Of a DNA stretch of 64,000 bases, positions 23,140 to 34,593 are shown piece after piece. A program made the translations under genes and the position numbers. The notes beneath the pieces were generated by a model that had not been told where the DNA came from, ran no database searches, and worked only from the letters and a program-made list of their open reading frames with translations. The stretch is from Phialocephala subalpina (taxonomy: Eukaryota; Ascomycota; Leotiomycetes; Helotiales; Mollisiaceae): positions 2,826,007-2,890,006 of the forward strand of contig FJOG01000003.1 in the NCBI GenBank assembly GCA_900073065.1. The letters run 5' to 3'. Numbering within the stretch: position 1 is the first letter of the stretch; each line of letters starts with the position of its first letter.

Positions 23140-24858
23140 TCAAATCTTCAAAGTATCATACTGACTCCTCGCCCTAATACTATGCCCATACTTGAACAAC
23201 ACCCACGGCACAGGCAACAACGCCGTAGCAATAAACCCCAACAAGCTCGTCGCCCAGTCAATCCCTAGGTTTCGATACATCTGCAATGTAAATAGTGGGA
23301 ACACGGCACCGAGTACATATCGCAGGAATCCATTCGCTGCCAGGGCGGAAGCACCGTTCAAAGCTTGATACGTATCGATCAGATAGTTCGCGGCAGCGAT
23401 AAAGCAGCTTAGATTTCCCCACGCGAAGGGGATTGCCGATACGACTGGACTGGCCCAGGAGATGTCGCTTCGAGCTGTCCATGCGAACCACTGTTCATCA
23501 TCAGCTCAACTCTTTCCAAAACCCAAACATCAACAAGGGAGAAACTTACGAAAAGTCCAATGGGTAGTCCGAAGCTTCCCATCATGGCTGGGTATAGTCT
23601 GTACTCTGGTGGTACGGCACCATTACCTCCATTTGCTTTCGAGGCTCTAACGTGTGGTTGGTACAAGTGTTGATCACAGATCAACACCGTCGGCACAGCC
23701 AACGCACTCCCCACCCCAATAGCAAGGAATACCAGTCCGGATTGTTCGGTATTAAATCCATACACCGTCTTAAACACATACGGAAATGCCGCAAAGAAAG
23801 CAAACAGGACCGAGAAGTTGAATGCCACATATAGACTCAGAAACATAACAATAGGTTCGGTGATCAACATATGTAGGGGTCGGAGGAGGGTGACGGCGAA
23901 CAGAAATTTAAGCTTTGCGGCGGTAGACGGGAATGGGGATGGAGGGGGTGGGAGACCAAGTTTATGGCGACGACGGGCAAGGATGGTCTTCTTGTATGTT
24001 TCTTGCGCGAAGAGGGTTAGGATGAAGGAGAATATTGCGAAGAAGATTATTGTCCATTGGGTCCAGCGCCAATTCTTGCGGACTGTGACGAAGGATCCGA
24101 TGACGGGGCTGTAACATGTCAGTATTATACCACAAAGGAGTGGAGACAACTGATGGAAACTCACCCCAATGCTGGTCCGAGGAAGGGACTCAAGATATAG
24201 ATAGCAGACGGAGCAGTTCTCCGATGATTAGGGTTCATGTCTGCAATTGTTCCAGCACCGATTGCCAGAGCTGGTGAAAAAGCCATTCCCGAGAAGAATC
24301 GAAGGATACATAATGTCCAGATGTTCTGCGACCAACCTGTTCCCAATGTGAATATGGCGCCGACGGGCACTGACACAAGATAGACGATGTGTCTACCATA
24401 TGTCTCGCTCATAGGTGCGGCGAGGACAGGTCCCAGGGCTAGAGCGAGGACATAGAATGTTAGAGGGAGGAAAGCGACGGTTGAGCTGACGCCCCATTCT
24501 TTCATTATTACTGGGACGGCTGGTGTGTATATTGAGGATCCGAGTGTACTGTGAAGTTATGTTAGACGGTCTGCGATTAAAATGAGAGTGGTACGTACGC
24601 AGAGAAAGAGATGATAGCAATGGGAACAATATGGTAATGTCTCTTCCACGGTGACCAGTTGAGAGGGTTCCCAGGATCATCATCCCCATCCCAATCCTCC
24701 GCCGTATACCTCAAATTCTCTCTCTCATCGCTTTTTTCATTATCCGATCCCTCGTTCCCAGAATTGCTGTTGCCCTTTTCGATGTCTGGTATGTCTTTCT
24801 CGTCTGTAAACTGCGCGGTTGCAACACTTTGCTGCGAGTTTGCCATGGAGATAGACAT
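23140..24858 (-). CDS. MFS transporter, DHA1 (drug/polyamine:H+ antiporter) type
   Basis: Plasma-membrane transporter of 517 aa with 12 predicted TM segments. Four exons on the minus strand: 24599-24858, 24165-24548, 23550-24108 and 23140-23490. Introns 24549-24598, 24109-24164 and 23491-23549 all restore frame. The acidic N-terminal tail (DEKDIPDIEKG) leads to DPGNPLNWSPWKRHYHIVPI, the entry of fungal DHA1 proteins. LGSSIYTPAVPVIMKEWGVS follows, then APMSETYGRHIVYLVSVPVG (motif A variant), LSPFLGPALGPVIGSFV (motif C, the antiporter signature) and NWRWTQW. The start at 24858 gives MSISMANSQQ; the ATG at 24846 is equally possible. The substrate could be a polyamine, toxin or drug. No biosynthetic cluster lies beside it to suggest which. 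Confidence 0.92.
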
Positions 24859-26022
24859 AAAGATGAAATTCGGCTGCTATTGGGGTTTGAAGCTCAAATT
24901 CAGAACTCAAGGGCATGCGAGGCTCTATATTATACTTGGGTCAAGGTGCGGACTCCGCATGGGTGAAATTTGAAGTGTTTGATTGTTAAGCCCCACCTGG
25001 GAGGGGTAGGGCGAAGATGTGCCTCGACGGCCAGGGCAGGTTGAGCACGCCTTCTTGGTGTATGCTTGTCTTTTGTTTACGAGTGAGGGAGGGTTTTGAT
25101 GCGAATATGTGAATAGTAATCGTCCACAACCTTGCGGTACAGGTGCCGAGCCGGGTGTGTGCAGACTTGAGTCTCAGACTCGGACGACGGACGTAACTAA
25201 ACAGACGAAATTATTTATTTCTGCAAGAACAGAATATATCACAAACAAAGGCTCAACTGAACTTTGATAGAAGTGATGTTGGTGACGAAAGATAATGTAA
25301 TTTAAGTTTAAAGATGAAGAAAACTTCCGGAGACAAGGACAACACCTCCCCCTACCACCATTCTTCACCCGCCGCATACGCACTTGCGAACTCAAAAATA
25401 TACCCGGGAGACCCAATGACAACCACGACAGATGCATGACCTCTGAGCGTCTAACCCTCCTAACCTGCTTGCTCGCGCAATCCTCCTTCCAACCTTTGTT
25501 GGTGATTACTGATCTCTAAACGACCCTCGGCTCCGCACTATTTCCGCACGCTAATGCAGGAGCTGCCACAAAGGAAACAGAAACAAAATTATTAATGAAA
25601 TCCCGACGGTATGGGTGTGGCAGCTGTCAAATACACTTGCACGGTTGCTCTCTTTCGCCGGGGAGAAAGGAAGGGGGTTGAGGTTGGGAAGATGAGTGAG
25701 GCGTGAGATTTGGGTGCTGACTGGGCAGATTCGCGAACGCCACGCACCCGTGAATTCGGGATCTTCAAAATGAATGTTGAGTGAACGTCAAAGGATCAAC
25801 TTTAACGGCCGTACCCCATGCGGTTAGCTTTCCGAGATGTTTTTTGCATCATTTAATATGCGTATTAAGTTATCAATCAAGGAGGCGGAAGTTTGAGTTG
25901 TTTATCATAGTCAATGAGCCCGACTCACGGGACTTGGCTACGCGCTACGCTAAACTCGAAGCCTAGTCGATTCAAACATGACAATTCAGACAGGAAGAGA
26001 CAAAGGATACGTTTCAGCATCC
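24859..26022. other. Intergenic
   Basis: About 1.2 kb between the MFS gene start and the 3' end of the GDSL esterase gene. No gene, RNA or repeat is recognised. Confidence 0.4.
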
Positions 26023-27447
26023 TTAACCCTCCAAAAACTCGCCCACAGCTTTTGCAAGAAACTCATGCACCTTGTACGTGATATGCCCTGTATTATACCA
26101 GAAATACTCTTCAATAGGCAAGCACCCATAGCTTGCATAATTTGTCGCAATATCAGGAGCATCATATCTCAGACAGTACCCAGTCGTGTTTTTAATCCCA
26201 TAAGGTGTCGGGTCGTCTAAGATACCGGAAAAGAAAGAGTGGGTGTCGAAAACCATAGCTTTCGTACCTGGGTGTGATGACTGGAATGAGAGGGCTGTGG
26301 AATTGATGATGGAGTTGTATTGGTGGACCATTGTGCTGTTTGGGAGGGGCTTGGTGCTTGCTACGTTTGTTGGCTGTGTCAGTGTTAGTTGGAAGATTGG
26401 GAGTGGTGAATGGGTTCAATACCGTTCGTTCAAGAGGTGGGAGGTTCATGAAGAGGTAGTTTCTATATCCTGCTTTGTAGATAGTTTCGATGGATTTGAA
26501 TTCGGTGTTGATAATCTCAGTGTAGAATGATGGAAAGTCGGTAGCGTTGTTGCGAGGAAATGTGTATTTGCTTGAGTCGCTGATATCGTTGATGCCAATG
26601 AAAATGGCTACGAGCGCTCTTGACAAATCAACTGGAATGACTGGTTTGACATATTCATTCCATTGAATGATTTGATTCTCGAAGGAGACAGTGTAATTGT
26701 GATGAAGCGGGGTGCTATTCTCCGGTCAGTGATGGCCGGTCCTGGGTGAGTAAGCTCACTATATGGTTGAGACATCAGAACCAGCGAAAGCAAAGTCCCA
26801 CAACTGCCTTTTGCACTTTGCAGGTAAGCCTGAGAAGCATCCTGTCAGATATTCCACCCAATTTGGGCCCCCAGCACTTGTTCCAATCTAGAATCACGTG
26901 GTCAGATTATGCTTGTTTCAGTTCTGAGATGCTTTACCTGATTCTGAACAATCTCGTCTTGGAGAAGTTGTTGTGGCGTATATGAGTAGTTCTGCAGATC
27001 TCCTATGAAAGAGTAATTTTGGCGTCCTGCAGTTCCTTGGACATAGGTGTATGAGTCGCCAAATGCAAGTCTATTACTGAATTAGCGATCAACAAGGAAT
27101 CGATGTACAGTCCTCGCGATGCTATGAAGTGCCTTTTCGTCCTGAAAAGCAGACAACCCGACTTCTCAAACATGGTTTTCTTGGCTGTTATGTCTAGAAC
27201 ATCCATTGCGTTGGAGCTACTCTTTGGCTGCACGCATAGCGTCAAGAAATTGACCGATGTAATGATGATCATAGCGAAGATGAAAAGCCTGATACTATGC
27301 AGAGAATAATAAAGGACGACAGAGAGACGGGACGGCTCACAGAAGATCAGTTTCATGCCAATTGAAATATGGTTTGTGTTGGTGCAGGGGAGAGGCGGCA
27401 ACAGAAGCAATTCCACAGGAAACAAAGAATCCTCGAGATATTTTCAT
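26023..27447 (-). CDS. Secreted GDSL-family esterase (carbohydrate esterase family 16-like)
   Basis: Extracellular acetyl-esterase-like SGNH hydrolase, 338 aa, five exons on the minus strand: 27341-27447, 26938-27076, 26760-26887, 26423-26714 and 26023-26373. All junctions keep frame. The first exon encodes a signal peptide (MKISRGFFVSCGIASVAASP). The nucleophile motif appears just after intron 1 as FGDSYTYVQG. SGNH block III is IGINDISD, and the C-terminal block with the catalytic His reads FWYNTGHITYKVHEFLA. Intermediate landmarks are GGPNWVEYLTGCF, WDFAFAGSDV and FMNLPPLERTPTNV. Proteins of this kind remove acetyl groups from xylo-oligosaccharides, which suits plant-material degradation. 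Intron 1 (27077-27340, 264 nt) is five times the usual length here. The gene is divergent from the ENA-type ATPase. Confidence 0.88.
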
Positions 27448-28647
27448 TTTGAAAATCTTGAGATATCTAGGGCAGATCTCAACACGTCCTTGATATGAGA
27501 TATACGTTCCTTATGAAGTCTGATATAGCAAGAAAGAGCATATAACAATATCCAACCAACCTTTTTAACCCCGATGTCCCGTCGTTGGATTTCCTCTACA
27601 ATGCGGGGGATGGGGTACATGGGCGGAGAAATTTGCTCCGAAGACATCGATCGTCCTCGAACGGAAAATTGAAATACCCAACGAGACGGCTCAACCAAAA
27701 TTGAGCCGCCGAGAATAATATTCAGTCAAGTTTCTTCCGCAGATGCGAAAATGTCAAATGAGAACTGGCTGATCAGAGGAAGCTTGAGTGAACTTGGCTC
27801 GTGGCCTCTCGATGCATTAGTTTCATCTCACGACAGCTTTGGCGTTTTGACTGCATTTTTCGCGAGTCTAAGGAGCATCGTCGCCCCTTCACGTCCAAAT
27901 GTACGACTCGTCCAATCGGTAACATTGACGAAGAGTTGTTTCCGATCCTCTCAAGCTTTGGATCATGTCATAGCCGTTTACTTCGTAGGTAAAAGTTTCT
28001 TTTCAATGTGTGATGGGGGTGAAGGTTGCCGAGAGGCCAGAGCATGCCCCAAGCTCGCCAAGCATTGGCGGATTCCGCCGGGGCGGCGCTAGAAGCTGCC
28101 AAGAATCACATGACGTACTTGAGTGCTTCGATATCGCTTCTAGAATTTTTCTCCCACCCAATGACACCATCAATTCCGCGAAGCTTTTCCTTTCTTGCCA
28201 CCTCCGCCCACTCTTATCGGTCACTTCCTCCTCCGCACGCCATCGAGCCAAGCCTTTCCGAGACTCCGCCACGGATTTCCGCCCGCTAAACTTGGCCTAA
28301 CGTCGAACCACAACTGGTCGAAGATGGGAGGCTAAGCCTTGGCCTCTTGTCAACGCCAACTACATCAACGCCAAAAGGCAACTATATCATCATAACTGCA
28401 TATACATCTTGGCCTTATCTTGGGAACGGTGGGGCGTCTATCTTTCGTTATCATGGCACCAACCCGTCTTTCCCGTCAACGATTATATATGGAGGGGTTT
28501 CTCCCCCTTCCATAGAAATCAACAAGTTTTCTTTGTGAAAACATTGACATTCCCTACTATTCCCTTGACTAGGAATGGAACCACCAATGATCAGTATATA
28601 TTATCACAACATTAGTAATACACATCTTTCAAACAAGCGAAGTCACG
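27448..28647. promoter_or_regulatory. Divergent intergenic region of the esterase and ENA genes
   Basis: 1.2 kb that must hold both promoters, since the esterase (-) starts at 27447 and the ATPase (+) at 28648. TATA-like words occur near 28486 (gattatatatgg) and 28593 (tatatatta), both on the ATPase side. A GGCGGCGC-rich patch lies near 28083. No gene is recognised. Confidence 0.45.
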
Positions 28648-31600
28648 ATGGCACCCAAAAAGCCAGCACACAAGGCGACAGACCGTCATCCTTTCCTGCT
28701 GCCTGTCAAAAATGTAGCTCAGCAATTGAGTACCAACATCGAGACTGGTCTCAGCAAGAGGCAAGTGGCAGATCTGCAGAAAGACCATCCTCCTAATGAG
28801 CTAGAAGGCGGGGATGGAATTGCTTGGTACAAGATTTTGATCAAGCAATGTAGCAATGCGATGATTTTGGTGAGTACAGCTACGATACCTGTATTGACCA
28901 CACTAACATCGATTTAGGTGCTTGTATTTGCAATGGCTCTGAGTTTTGGTGTTGGAGACTACATCGAAGGAGGAGTCCTTGCAGCAGTCATTGTCCTCAA
29001 CGTGTCCATTGGCTTCTTCCAAGAATTCAAGGCGGAGAAGAAGATGGACTCCCTGCGCGCACTTTCATCTCCCAGTGCATCCGTTCTACGTGATGGAAAT
29101 GTTGATGTCATTCCAAGGTATTTTTTGAGCAGTACACTTGCGGCAACTTCACTTACTGACATCATCGCAGTGCGGAAGTCGTCCCTGGTGATATCGTAAT
29201 CTTGAAGACGGGTGATACTGTCCCAGCAGATTTACGAGTATTCGAAGCTATGAACCTCTACTGCGATGAGAAATCATTGACGGGCGAGGCAGAACCAGTC
29301 GAGAAGAGAGTCGAGAACGACATCATGGTCCCAGGAACAGGCGACCAGTTGGCTACAGAGGAAGGCGAAGTCGGCATCGGTGATCGACTTAACGTGGCAT
29401 ATTCCACCACAACTGTTACCAAAGGTCGTGGCAGAGGTATTGTAATATTTACCGGCATGCAGACTGAGGTCGGCAAGATCGCAGCATCAACTACAAAGAA
29501 GACACGCAAGCCTGGACGGTCGATGAACTACAAGAAATACGGAAAGACACAACCCGTAAAGGGTCTCGCTCGCCGGAGTTACGATTTTATTGGCAAATTT
29601 CTCAGTCTCACCGAAGGTACCCCCCTTCAACGAAAACTTTCCGCTGTCGCATACATCCTCTTTGGCTGTGCGATTCTGCTCGCAATCATCGTGTTCGGAG
29701 TCAACAAGTTCAACGTCACAGATGAAGTCGCCATCTACGCCATCTCTACAGGTATTGCTATCATTCCGGAATCTCTTATTGCGTAAGTCATCGACCCCCT
29801 TGCGAACAACATGGTTGCTAATAACCACCAGTGTCCTGACTATCACAATGGTCGTCGGAATGACTGTCATGAGGAAAGCAAACGTCGTCATTCGAGATCT
29901 TTCTGCCCTTGAAGCTCTTGGAGGTGTTACCAACATTTGCTCTGACAAGACTGGTACACTCACTCAAGGTGCTATGATCGTCAAGAAAGTATGGCTTCCG
30001 GGAGTTGGAGTCTACACCGTCAACAACTCCATGGATCCAAACGACCCCACTCAAGGTGATGTCACCAAAGGTCCCGAAGCACCCCGAAAATCATCAGTTC
30101 AATCATCATCCTCTAACGAGAACGAGAAGTTTGACTACGACCAACAACGAAGTACTGCGGCTTTGAAATTCGACATTCCCGCTGCGAAGGCAAACAAAGA
30201 CCAAGAAGGATGGACTCGTCCCAAAGAAGAAGCTGCAACTGTCACCCCGGAACTCGAGGAATTCCTTCGACCGACAGCACTTTGCAACCTCGCCACCGTC
30301 GCACACGAACAAATCGAAGGCGAGGCCAACAAAAAATGGCAAACAACTGGGGAGCCAACCGAAATTGCCCTGCAAGTCTTCGCACACCGATTCGATCACG
30401 GCAAGAAGAAGCTCGAGTCCTCCGGCTGGAAGCAGCTTGCTGAATTCACCTTCGACAGCAGCATCAAACGCATGTCAGTCGTTTACCAATTGGAAGGATA
30501 TGGCTTGACTATGGTCTACACTAAGGGCGCCGTCGAGCGTATTCTTGATCTCTGCAAAGATGTCCGCTGGGGTAAGCACGCCGAGCCCTTAACTAGCGGC
30601 TACAGAAAGCACATCCTCAACCAGATGGAGGACTTTGCCGAGCAAGGTCAGCGTGTATTGGCTGTCGCCTCGAAGTTCTGGCCTGGAAGGTACCCAGATA
30701 AAGACGCAATGAGCGACGATGCTATGAGAGGCCATGTTGAGCAAGACCTTTCCCTAATTGGTCTTGTCGGCATTTACGATCCTCCTCGCGACGAAACCAA
30801 GGGCGCTGTCCAAGAATGTTCACAAGCTGGCATCAAAGTCCACATGCTCACCGTAAGTCTCCTCATTTCCGTATCACGAAACAAAGCTAACATGATACAG
30901 GGTGATCATCCAGCAACAGCAACAGCTATCGCAAAGGAAATCGGCATCATACCCCGCAACCTAGGCATCCTACCCAGAGACGTCTCAGAAGCCATAATCC
31001 AAAAAGCTACCGACTTCGACGCCATGACAGACGCTCAAATTGACGCCCTCCCCGAGTTACCCCTAGTCATCGCCCGCTGCGCTCCCGACACCAAGACCCG
31101 CATGATCGAAGCCCTCCGCCGCCGCGGCCTCTTCATGGCCATGACCGGCGACGGTGTCAACGATGCTCCATCTCTCTCATCCGCAGATGTCGGTATCGCC
31201 ATGGGTCTCGCTGGTTCGGATGTTGCCAAAGGAGCAGCGAAGATCGTGCTTACGGATGATAAATTCAATTCTATCGTTTCGGCGATCAGAGAGGGAAGAC
31301 GCATGTTCGACAACATCCAAAAATTCGTCATGCACCTCCTCACCTCCAATGTCGGAGAAGTCATTCTCTTAATCGCCGGCCTAGGATTCCAAGATCGAAG
31401 CAATCAATCCGTGTTCCCTCTCTCTCCTCTCCAAATCCTCTGGATCAATATGCTTACTTCTTCCTTCCCTGCCTTCGGTCTTGGACGAGAGAAATCGAGT
31501 TCGGATATCATGAGAAGACCGCCGCACAGCATCAAATACGGAGTCTTCACGCCGCAGATCATGGTCGATATGTTGGTCTACGGTCTCATTATGGGTACTT

Positions 31601-32310
31601 GCACCTTGTTGACATTCGTAATCATCATCTATGGTGTCTACGATGGTCGTCTGGGTCATGATTGCAATCGCTCTTATAACACGAATAACTACGCCGATTC
31701 CTGCGAGCCGGTGTTCAAAGCCCGTGCTGCGGTGTTCGCGGAATTGACGTGGTTGATTCTCATCTCGGCCTGGGAGTTCAAGTCTATCAGACGATCTATG
31801 TTCCGTCTCGATCCCGCAATCGAGTCCAGATTCCCATTCTTCAAAGATGTTTGGGAGAATCAGTTCTTGTTCTGGTCGGTGGTTATCGGTGCCTTGTCCG
31901 TATTCCCAGCAGTCTATATCCCAGGTCTCAATACGCGAGTTTTCAAACACGTCGGTATTTCCTGGGAATGGGGTCTCAGCTTCGGTGCTGTCTTTGTCTT
32001 TGTACTTGGAATTGAAGCCTGGAAGGCTTGCAAGCGTCACTGGAAACTTTTCGATAACGGCTCAAGCAATTCGGATGAGGAGGCTAGGGCAGGAAGAGGG
32101 TTGGGTCTCAAGCAGGGATTTTTCACGATGGCGAAGTCGAGGACGAGTTCGATTAGAAGCTTGAGTCGTAGGGGGACGGGAGGGAGTGGGATGAGCGCTA
32201 CGGAGAAGTTGGCTGATATGTCGATGTTGAGCACTGCGCCTACGACGAGGAGTTTGTTGAGGAGAGATGAGGTGAGGTTGGGTGGGAAGGAGGCTGAGCA
32301 GCATGCCTGA
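28648..32310 (+). CDS. ena1: ENA-type P-type ATPase (Na+/Li+/K+ exporter, P2D/IID)
   Basis: Cation-efflux ATPase of 1154 aa. It pumps Na+ (or K+/Li+) out at the plasma membrane and so supports salt and alkaline tolerance. Five exons: 28648-28869, 28918-29117, 29171-29782, 29832-30852 and 30901-32310. The four 48-53-nt introns restore frame at every junction. Motifs in order: LTGEAEPV (A domain), the TM4 motif GIAIIPESLIAVL, the phosphorylation site CSDKTGTLTQG (Asp about residue 382), the nucleotide-binding KGAVERIL, HMLTGDHPATA across intron 4, and MTGDGVNDAPSL (about 765), followed by C-terminal TM helices. IPESL in TM4 and the large insert after DKTGTLT fit the ENA group rather than PMR1 or SERCA. 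The C-terminal tail is Ser/Arg-rich. The gene is intact. The symbol marks the family; the exact paralogue is not determined. Confidence 0.93.
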
Positions 32311-32667
32311 GTTTCCTATCTCAATTTTTCATTACTAAATAGAATCTGGGTAGGCATTGGGTGCTTTAAAGAGATATACTTCGTAATTATGAATCTAGAT
32401 TTCGATCTTCCTGAAAGGCTGAATTGAATGTTTGTCCTAGTGTCAATGACCCCGCATCGTCGGATGGGATGAGGTGTACGTCATGTGGAGAACACTACCA
32501 AGGCTACGCTATCGTTAACTAATTCTCAACACGAGCTCTTCCGCGAATGACGATTATCAAAATTTCTTGTTCTGGAATAAGCTTATATCCCACGACCTCG
32601 GGTATTGCTATATGTATATTCGTGAGCATCATGCTCGCATCCGTTTCTACTTGTGATTGACAGCAGT
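32311..32667. other. Intergenic
   Basis: About 360 bases between two genes on the plus strand. They hold the ATPase 3'UTR and the upstream region of the next gene. Nothing else is recognised. Confidence 0.4.
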
Positions 32668-33401
32668 ATGGATTCAATTGACTCTCTTGTGTCCGATTTT
32701 CGGTCTTCAGTTACCTCCCCAGTCAATTCGGGACGGCATCCAAGTTTGAATTATGCTTTGTTCAGATCATATAAATTTCAACATTTGCATCGTGAGAATG
32801 CTTCCTTCTTTAATATCGGAGCTTTTTCGGGAACAGGAATGTTCTCTTTGGTGGTTCTCAATGGGATCGTGTTGTTGTTGAGTTGGTTGATTAGGAAAGA
32901 TTCGAATCGTAAGTCAGGGTTATCCTCTCCCATCATTGGAGCTTGAAAGAAACTAAAAGTGCGTAAGATGATCGAGGGAAAGAACCTAAAGTTGGAAAGA
33001 TCACGTTCCTTCTCTGTGGGACGCAGATCTTCTTCGTGCTGTTTGTGACGGGAAGAGAGGTGATGGATCTTTCGAAACTGCCTACTATTTGCTGGAACTT
33101 CGTTACCCAGATCTTATTCCTGGGATGGTGCTCTTTCGTCTATTGGGTTGTTGTGTGTTGGTGGAAGAGTAGGTGGGATGATGAAGACTGGCTCCCAAGC
33201 AAGCTCCAAGACTGCACCGGGAACAGAGATGAAGAGCGACTTCAGTTCTTGAAAGTCATGAAAGAGAAAAGGAGAAGGAGGAGAGCTGGCACAAAGAAGC
33301 TGGATACGAGTCTTTTGGATACAAGGTTACGAGAAGCTAGGGTACAGACTGTTGAGGGGGTGGACATGAGGAGCACTTGGAGGGGTATTTTAGTTGGATG
33401 A
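32668..33401 (+). CDS. Hypothetical small multi-TM membrane protein
   Basis: Two exons, 32668-32908 and 32968-33401, joined by a 59-nt intron (GTAAGT donor, AACTAAAA branch region, AAG acceptor), give 224 aa. About three hydrophobic segments are visible: GMFSLVVLNGIVLLLSWLI near residues 60-78, ITFLLCGTQIFFVLFV near 92-107, and ILFLGWCSFVYWVVVCWW near 126-145. A charged cytoplasmic-looking C-terminus has KEKRRRRRAGTKKLD and ends TWRGILVG. There is no signal peptide ahead of the first segment. The family is not recognised. The exon junction that keeps the TM pattern and reading frame is the main support for a real gene. Confidence 0.6.
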
Positions 33402-34203
33402 TAACATTCGAGTTGTGGTGGTTTCCTGTAAGCCAACCAATCTAGAGTTCTGGACATTGAAGAATTGAGAAATTGAGTTGATGGTGAACTGGTGTGGACG
33501 GTCTGTTGGGCATCGTAATTTATAGCGACATTCTGGGCATTGGCAATAAACACGACAGTGAGGCAGTGATTTGAATTTGTTACACTTCGAACTTCCCGAG
33601 GACACTCTGGACATTTGCTTCTACTTCAAACAATAGAGTTGCTGCACGTCGACAAATCCAAGGACATCGAAGACACTCTGGACATTGAAGATCCTTGGAC
33701 ATCCTCTCCCAAGTCGAGAAGCATTTCGGTTACGCATCGAATCTTGCCCCGCCCCGCTCCACGGCCGCCGCACCAGCAGAGGAAGACCGCGATGTCCGCC
33801 GGGATGACTAGCATGATGTCCAAATGCACACCTACGATGTGCAAGAAACACATAATATCCATTCTATTGCATAGCCTCATGCGTCATATCACAAGAATAT
33901 CCAGAGAGTAACCCAAAATTCAAATCGCAAAAACATCGTGCAGTGTCAAATAGGGAAGCATTGCGCCGCTAAGCCGGACTTGGTAATCTGGATGCAGCTC
34001 AGCGCTCTCATTGGATGATACACACTTTCGTATTTCTTGACAAATGTTTTGGCGAGGAGGCTTAGAATGAGGTATTGAGAGAAGAGAAGAGTATAAGAAT
34101 GCAGCTGCGTCGATGAATGTAGAGTAAAACTGATTAATTCACAAATTTGCCAACTCACGAGCTAAAGGTTCCACGCGATCGGAGCATTTTGTCATTACCA
34201 ACA
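33402..34203. repeat. Intergenic with short dispersed repeat words
   Basis: About 800 bases, no gene. The word ctggacatt recurs at about 33449, 33607 and 33678; gacactctggacatt occurs twice, near 33601 and 33672. cctacgatgtgcaa at 33831-33844 matches 22702-22715 exactly. This looks like a decayed short-repeat patch. Confidence 0.5.
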
Positions 34204-34593
34204 ATGGCACCAACCTCTGAAAAAGACCAGCCACCACCATACACATCTCGCCACCCTCACGAACAAGCCTCTGCCTCAACGTCCGCGTCAAGCTCTCGAT
34301 ATTACAACCCGCAGGTTGAGAATAATGGATACGGGTATCGAGAGATGAGCTCTCAATATCAGAATCCGCGGATTGAGAATAATGGGTACGGGTATCGAGA
34401 GATGAGCGAGCCAGCAACGGGACAAAGGGGCCTCGGAGGTATACTTGGAGGGAGGCGAGAGGGTAGAAGAGATGGTGGTGGTGGTGGTGGTGGTGGTAGA
34501 GGAGGAGGTCGACTGCAACGACATAGAGAGAAGAAGGCTGCGAGGAGAGAGGGTTTGATGAGCCTTGTTAGTGGGGTTATGGGGAGGAGATGA
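34204..34593 (+). CDS. Hypothetical small Gly/Arg-rich protein with internal repeat
   Basis: Single-exon frame of 129 aa. The N-terminus is disordered (MAPTSEKDQPPPYTSRHP; it contains PPPY, a WW-domain-binding type motif). Two near-identical copies of an 18-aa unit follow, each ending ENNGYGYREMS, encoded by 54-nt repeats starting near 34306 and 34360. A glycine run from a ggt microsatellite (34472-34497) sits in an Arg/Gly-rich segment (GRRDGGGGGGGGRGGGRLQR), and the end is basic (REKKAARREGLMSLVSGVMG). The start is the first ATG after an in-frame open leader. No family is recognised. Repetitive sequence can make spurious frames, so support is moderate. Confidence 0.5.
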   Translation: MAPTSEKDQPPPYTSRHPHEQASASTSASSSRYYNPQVENNGYGYREMSSQYQNPRIENNGYGYREMSEPATGQRGLGGILGGRREGRRDGGGGGGGGRGGGRLQRHREKKAARREGLMSLVSGVMGRR

